Position numbers and translations under genes: made by a program. A DNA stretch of 64,000 bases from Hofstenia miamia (Eukaryota; Xenacoelomorpha; Acoela): positions 2,402,496-2,466,495 of the forward strand of contig SCFE01000029.1 in NCBI GenBank assembly GCA_004352715.1, written 5' to 3'. This document shows positions 58,271 to 64,000 of this stretch, in pieces. Below the pieces are notes generated by a model. That model was not told the origin of the DNA. It ran no database searches and worked only from the letters and a program-made list of their open reading frames with translations. Positions within the stretch are counted from its first letter, which is position 1. The number at the start of each line of letters is the position of its first letter.

Positions 58271-58339
58271 CTCCATTTGAATAATTTGCTGGTGACACTT
58301 GCCCAAGAAGAAAATCTATTCACTGTAATGCTCCTTACA

Positions 58340-58620
58340 TTTAATTTATCTTGAAAAATGGTATAATATATTTTAATTGAATAATTATTTGTATATAGTT
58401 TACTTTCCACACACCGCTGACTGATTCTCTGCTAACTGAAAAACTCTATTCACTCTATTGCCTCCCACACACANNNNNNNNNTTTAATTTATCTTGAAAA
58501 ATGGTATAATATATTTTAATTGAATAATTATTTGTATATAGCATAGTTTCCATACACACTGCTGACTGATTCTCCGCTAACTGAAAAACTCTATTCACTC
58601 TATTGCCTCCCACACACATC
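58340..58620. repeat. Near-identical direct repeat around a 9-base gap
   Basis: 58340-58473 and 58483-58619 agree except for a few differences (TTTACTTTCCACACACCGC against CATAGTTTCCATACACACTG). The differences suggest a real tandem duplication rather than an assembly overlap. Confidence 0.8.
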
Positions 58621-59063
58621 ATTTATTTTGTAAAAGGTAAACTATATTTCCCTGCTTATTTATATACATATACATAATTTTTTAAATGTATAAGAAAAAA
58701 TAACCAAAAATATTTAACTCGATTTTGCTCATTTCATGATGTGCTTTTTTATCAAAAAATAAAAAAAGACCAGCTTCATGTGAAAAAGACTCCAGCAACA
58801 ACAAAAACGTGTGTATGTTTAAAATATATAAGAAAATTAACGACTATATTCTAGCTCTGCCTCCTGTCATTTCATGATTTTCTACACTTTATTGATTGAA
58901 GAACATCTCCGCGTTAGAATGAAAAAGTAATACCCCCATGTGAAAAATCCACCACAAAAAGTATAATCATTTTTAATTTATAAAAAGTTAATGGAAATAT
59001 TTAGCTGTCTATTGCTATTTTACAATGCCCCACTTGAAAAAAGAAGTTTTCCATCATTACCTG
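58621..59063. other. No gene recognised
   Basis: AT-rich, no coding signal. Confidence 0.5.
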
Positions 59064-59163
59064 ATGAAAGAATGCCTCTTTGATGCTAAGAAATCTCATG
59101 CAATAAATATGGTATGAAAGAATGCCTCTTTGATGCTAAGAAATCTCATGCAATAAATATGGT
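59064..59163. repeat. Exact tandem duplication, 2 x 50 bases
   Basis: The unit ATGAAAGAATGCCTCTTTGA... (59064-59113) is repeated without change at 59114-59163. Confidence 0.95.
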
Positions 59164-59910
59164 AGAAGAAATTAATTATATATTTTGCTAAGGTTTATTT
59201 AGTTTTGCCAACTATACAAAAAAGTTTACTAACATTGGTGATTCAGCTTAAACTTTTAATTCTATTGTTGTTCTACTGGTATAAGAAGAAATGCTCACAT
59301 CATATAAAGCAAACCTCCGTTAATTATTTGCTCAAAATAAGGTGATACAGTTTATTGCAATTATGATTTTAAAATGTTATTTAGTCTTCATGTGAAGTCG
59401 TTATGTATTTGGCGAGGATGTTAGTGGAAAATCAATGCGTACATTGTCCCTCTGAATTCTTATAACATAAAGTGGGTTAACTCCAAAATCAATGCATTCT
59501 GTTCAGTGTGGAATTACGCTGATGTTAGCCAAGGAGGCAGCTAAAATCAATCCACGGGACGTATTAATTCTTTTGTGTTGATAATATCAAATTCTCTGTG
59601 TTGTAATAATACTCTGTTAATTATTAAATATGACAAAAGAGGGTGTCTATAAAACATCTTGATTATTAATTGCATGGCATAATTATTCCCATTTAATTTT
59701 TGTGAATGCATAACATTTACACCAATGCTTAGATATAATTAATTGATGGCATTGTGTGATTATCGACATACATCAGACAAACAAGACTTGACGAAAATTA
59801 TCTGTGCATGGGGAGTGAAGATGGCGGTTGATGAGAATATATGAACTCACAACAATGTTGGCAGTGATAGATTAATACAATAGACAAGATTTTTAGTGTA
59901 ATTTACCATC
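59164..59910. other. No gene recognised
   Basis: AT-rich, no coding signal. Confidence 0.45.
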
Positions 59911-59916
59911 ATTATA

Positions 59917-61520
59917 AGTATAACATGTATAATATAGATATGTTTGTTTTGTTTTTAAAAAATTTGGGCTTTACCATGCTCACTTAAATATCTAGTTTTT
60001 ATATTTTGAAAAAATGTTTTAATATGGTATACTAGACATTGTATTTTTTAATGTCTCCAAAAAATTTCTGACACTATTATTATTACATTAAAACTGTTGT
60101 AATCTCTTTTGTTTAAAAAACTTTTACGAATGTGTTATCAATGGATGATTAAATTAGTTTTGCATAGTTGGATAACGAAATGGAATATTTTTACTTTGTA
60201 TATAAAATTTCTATTTGTTTTTACCTATTTACGAGTTATTGAATTTTTAATGTTTAAACATTATTTGTTATATTGAAATACAATCTCTTTTTGTTTAACT
60301 AAAAATGTTTAATGTGTTATACATGTATTATCGAGGCATGCATATTAACAAAAATTAGTCATTATATCAAACAAGGTAAACTAAATTTGAACATGAATCA
60401 TGTAAATAGGCCCAAATATGGTACACTAATTAAAAAGCTATTAGCGAACTGTCAGCCAGTTAACCCCAAGCTGTCAAGAAAGCACTTTGCGAGTTATCAC
60501 AACCTGTCAGAAATCCATTAGTCAAGTATGTAACCTCAGTGAAAACCTATTAGTCATCTGTCAATCAAATAGTGACTCAGCACTTAAGCCTTGCCTCCAA
60601 TATTCATCATCTATCATGTGACATGTGAGGTCATGAGCTCTTGACCAATCAGAAACGTTTTTGCGTGTTCAAGCCTTGACTATGTACACTACTTAAATCC
60701 TTATAGATTATATATATATATATATATATANNNNNNNNNNNNGTAACATGTATAATATAGATATGTTTGTTTTGTTTTTAAAAAATTTGGGCTTTACCAT
60801 GCTCACTTAAATATCTAGTTTTTATATTTTGAAAAAATGTTTTAATATGGTATACTAGACATTGAATTTTTAAATGTCTCCAAAAATTTTCTGACACTAT
60901 TATTATCACATTAAAAACTGTTGTAATCTCTTTTGTTTAAAAACTTTTACGAATGTGTTATTGATGGATGATTAAATTGGTTTTGCATATTTGGATAACA
61001 AAATGGAATATTTTTACTTTGTATATAAAATTCATGTTTTACCTATTTACGTGTTATTGTATTTTTACTAATGTCTAAATATTATTTGTTACATTGAAAT
61101 ACAATCTCTTTTGGTTAACTAAATTGTATAATTTGTTCTACATGTATTATCGAGGCATCTTCAAATAGTTTGTTTTCCCAAAAATGAATTAAATGCAGTT
61201 TATGTAAGCAATCAAAACATTTATGGATAAAAATTAGTCATCAAACATAATGTGTGATAACAAGGAATATTTTACAAAAATGCAATGTTATGCATATTAA
61301 CCAAAATTAGTCATTATATCAAACAATGTAAACTAAATTTGAACATGAATCATGTAAATAAGCCTGAATATGGCACACTAATTAAAAACTAATAGTGAGC
61401 TGTCAGCCAGTTACCCCTGAGCTGTTATCACGAGCTGTCAGAAACCCATTAGTCAAGTATGTAACCTCAGTGAAAAACACATTAGTCATCTGTCAATCAA
61501 ATGGTGAGTCACTAAAAGCA
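59917..61520. repeat. Diverged direct repeat, two units of about 0.6-0.8 kb
   Basis: 59922-60590 and 60743-61510 are copies: both carry CATGTATAATATAGATATG, TTGGGCTTTACCATGCTCAC, ATTATCGAGGCAT and CCATTAGTCAAGTATGTAAC. They differ by scattered substitutions and by about 160 bases (near 61150-61300) absent from the first unit. A (TA)n tract and a 12-base gap separate them. This may be a long dispersed repeat or two non-autonomous elements of unknown class. Confidence 0.75.
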
Positions 61521-61856
61521 CTCCTCCAATATCCATAATCAGCTAAGTGTTACAAGAACTTCAGGGTGTCCCAATGGGACCAAGCCTGCCCTTCTATCAC
61601 TACTGTTAACAAATTTGCATATTTTACACACTCTATGTGTGTAAGTGTGCTTAAAAAAGTCATGTTTTACTAGAAAATCTTTCAACTGCTTCTAATAAAG
61701 CTGGTAAAGACAGAAATGGCAGAATTTCTACTTGAATTTTGTCGAGTTTGTTCACTAGGGCAACAAACTATCTAAAACCCAACATCTCAATCAAAACATA
61801 AATTACTTGCAAGAATTTCTAAGAAGTTTCATTTTTCCTATTAACAGATGTACATG

Positions 61857-62300
61857 AGATAAGATAAGAGAATATATTATTTATTTAGATAAATATCAAC
61901 AATTGCACTTAGATAGAGGTAATTTGTCTGAATACTGGTGAAAATATACAAACTACATACAATACAAAAAATCTATACAATAAATATACAAGTCTAGAGA
62001 TAAATATGTATGAGATTTCAAGTGCAAGTTGTTGAATAATCATAATTGAAGAATTTGCATTTTTGTCATTGTTAAACTGACATATACTTTTGCTTAAGAT
62101 AAATGCTAATGTGCCTTTTAAAAACCATGCTCATGTGACAATCAAAGATGAATCCATATGTCTTTAATTGCATTGATATTTTGAAGTTTTTTTAAATAAC
62201 ATATATTGTGTTCAGAATGACTTTGTTATTGCTTTTAGAATGGAAAATTGTGTTTTTTGCAGGTTCACTTTTAAATCACAATTTGAGATTCATTTTTTGA
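61857..62300 (-). mobile_element. LINE 3' end with GATAA tail
   Basis: GATAAGATAAGAGAATATA followed by TTAGATAAATATCAACAATT resembles the tails at 3531 and 52478 but is more diverged. Coding remains further in are not readable. Confidence 0.5.
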
Positions 62301-63000
62301 AATTATTTACAATGTATTGGTATTAATGAATGATTCTTTCATTATCTTTTCTTGATATGCTTAAAATATAAACATAGTGCCCAAAATGCAAAGCTGTCTT
62401 GGGGAAAAGAATTGATATGGAAGTGTAGTCCTTAGTTGGTTAAATAAGATGATAATATAAGTACCTCATGCAAACAGAATATGACATCAAAATAACTGTG
62501 TTATACTTGTTCCTTTTGCTCTGTTTTGTACCATTTCAACAAATCATGCTCTGGTTTTCAAGAAGGTATTAAATGGTTACATAAACACACAGATACCTTT
62601 TTAGTATTTTGCAATCAGTGAGTTAGTAAATCTTCAGCATTTTTTCACAGAAATGATGAATGAAATTACTTCTCAGGTAGAAAGATTCAAAAAAAATACT
62701 GTGAACGTCTTATTAATTAATGGGCAAATCTATCAAAGAAAACATAAAATACGAAAGTTGGATAAATGTTTACAGAACAAAACTGATCGATTTTACCTTA
62801 AAAACTAAGGCTCATATTTTTGGGTTCAAAAAATGATGTCGCCAATCCTGAAAACCATTGAAGAAGAAACAATATTTTGTACTAAATTTAACAATATAAA
62901 TATTAGTCACAGTACAAAAGTGCGTCTAAAATATACATGCATACTAATATATATATATAGAATTTACAAGAAAATATTAACTTCACCTAAATCACGGTAT
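62301..63000. other. No gene recognised
   Basis: AT-rich, no coding signal; it may be a decayed LINE body. Confidence 0.4.
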
Positions 63001-63003
63001 TTT

Positions 63004-63990
63004 AATTTCTTTTAGTATTGTAGTTAGCGTTAGTAAATTTGAAACCTCACCACTTGATTCGAACAATTCCAGCATATGCAATTTACATGATTGTGTTATT
63101 TTAGTTTTAAACGTTTTTAGAGACTTGACTTTCTTAATTTCTGTAGGCAATTCATTTTAGAGATGGATTGAAGTATTAATAGAAGAATTTTGCATTTGTT
63201 TTTCTTAGATTTTGCTTGATATATAACTAATGTGCATTTGCTATGAAAATTTGGAGTCTTAAAATTTAGAAAATTTGTTGAATTCTAAAATTTCTTTGAG
63301 AATTCATACCTAAAGATGTGTTATAAATTTTCATTATTGGCTTTGAAATGTTTCCTTTCAATTCATTGTAAACTGATCGTTTTTTCTTCATACAGCCTAA
63401 TATATTATTAATTGCCCTACTTGCTTGTATTTCAAAATTTTTGAGATAGTGTGTATCAATTCCTGTAAATCATGAAGGTAGAAGAAAGCATGATATTTTC
63501 AGATTAAAAAAGACCAAAAGGGTAAAATCAGATTCAAATTTTTGGATAAGAATTCCAAGGATAGCAAATTCATTGCCATATAGAATTAACTTTTTAGAAT
63601 TGCCTGGTTTGAAACGTCGCTTTTATACTCTATATTGGAATTTCTTTCTATGAGAATTCTTGGCTGGAAATCTCTGCACATGATCTATAAGATGCTTATG
63701 TAATAATTGCAGAAACATCCAAATGAACCTAGATGTATATTTGTAAAGCATATTACCAAATAGCTTTTGTATATCAGAGGCTCATGCCCTTCAGTTGAAT
63801 CTGTAAATACATTTATTTACTTATTTAATTAATATGCAAGATGACTTAAAATTAAGGCATGAATAAGCTGAATTTTTGCATTAATAATAATTCGCAATGC
63901 TTTCATTGAGAGCAGTCGGTTCTTGTGAGCTTGCTGTATTAACTTCGCTATGCTCAGAAGCATGCAGTGATGACTCGTCTTGTGCGAAAT
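63004..63990 (-). pseudogene. LINE ORF2 C-terminal relic
   Basis: The minus strand near 63200-63010 reads NSSINTSIHL, a stop where Trp is expected, then NELPTEIKKVKSLKTFKTKI and SSGEVSNLLTLTT. This is the end of a LINE ORF2 of the family A/B type. Weaker traces in several frames (YIRLYEEKTISLQ near 63400) continue towards the window end. Confidence 0.6.
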
Positions 63991-64000
63991 TATTAGCTCT

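Noticed and set aside
1-64000. CRISPR arrays, operons, rRNA genes or bacterial defence systems
   Set aside because: The window is spliced animal DNA; no spaced repeat array or rRNA sequence was seen. Direct repeats present are tandem or assembly-related.

Overview
The window is AT-rich animal nuclear DNA: spliced genes with GT-AG introns, an intronless Hsp70, a ciliary gene, an SR-related splicing gene, and a dense, mostly dead mix of transposons. The mix (piggyBac, hAT, P, Tc1/mariner, PIF/Harbinger, Merlin, Penelope-like, and two kinds of LINE) points to an invertebrate metazoan. The species or phylum cannot be fixed from the sequence. It is a draft assembly with 15 runs of N.

Layout. 1-1.6 kb: 5' part of an Hsp70/Hsc70 gene on the minus strand, with its promoter at about 1.68-1.82 kb. 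1.9-8.0 kb: a dead piggyBac transposon, split by a hAT-type MITE and by a LINE of about 3.6 kb. 8.6-10.7 kb: Penelope-like (GIY-YIG) fragments, present as two identical copies around a gap-rich stretch. 11.7-12.3 kb: a LINE ORF1 with an SGNH/esterase domain. 14.0-16.2 kb: a nearly intact LINE with reverse transcriptase, zinc knuckle and restriction-like endonuclease. 16.5-17.5 kb: PIF/Harbinger and LINE relics.

17.9-27.9 kb: IFT81 on the minus strand, 12 exons resolved, about 704 residues seen, first exon not resolved. Its introns hold a complete but inactivated Tc1/mariner element, a PIF/Harbinger fold-back MITE and a Tc1 relic. 28-39 kb: intergenic, with relics of Penelope, LINE, an orphan transposon-like protein and a TTF/ZMYM1-type hAT transposase.

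39.6-52.0 kb: SRRM1 (SRm160) on the plus strand, 13 exons from the PWI domain to the conserved C-terminus, with one extra base in the PWI exon. One of its introns carries an antisense, internally deleted P element, itself interrupted in its THAP domain by another DNA element. 52.5-64 kb: LINE 3' ends, a Merlin (ISXO2-like) transposase fragment, minisatellites, large diverged direct repeats and assembly gaps.

The three host genes (a chaperone, an intraflagellar-transport subunit and a splicing coactivator) are unrelated housekeeping functions; nothing suggests that they act as a unit. I saw no new multi-gene system. The points worth most attention are the nested transposons with readable target-site duplications, the internally deleted P element, the orphan transposon-like gene, and several probable assembly errors inside real genes.
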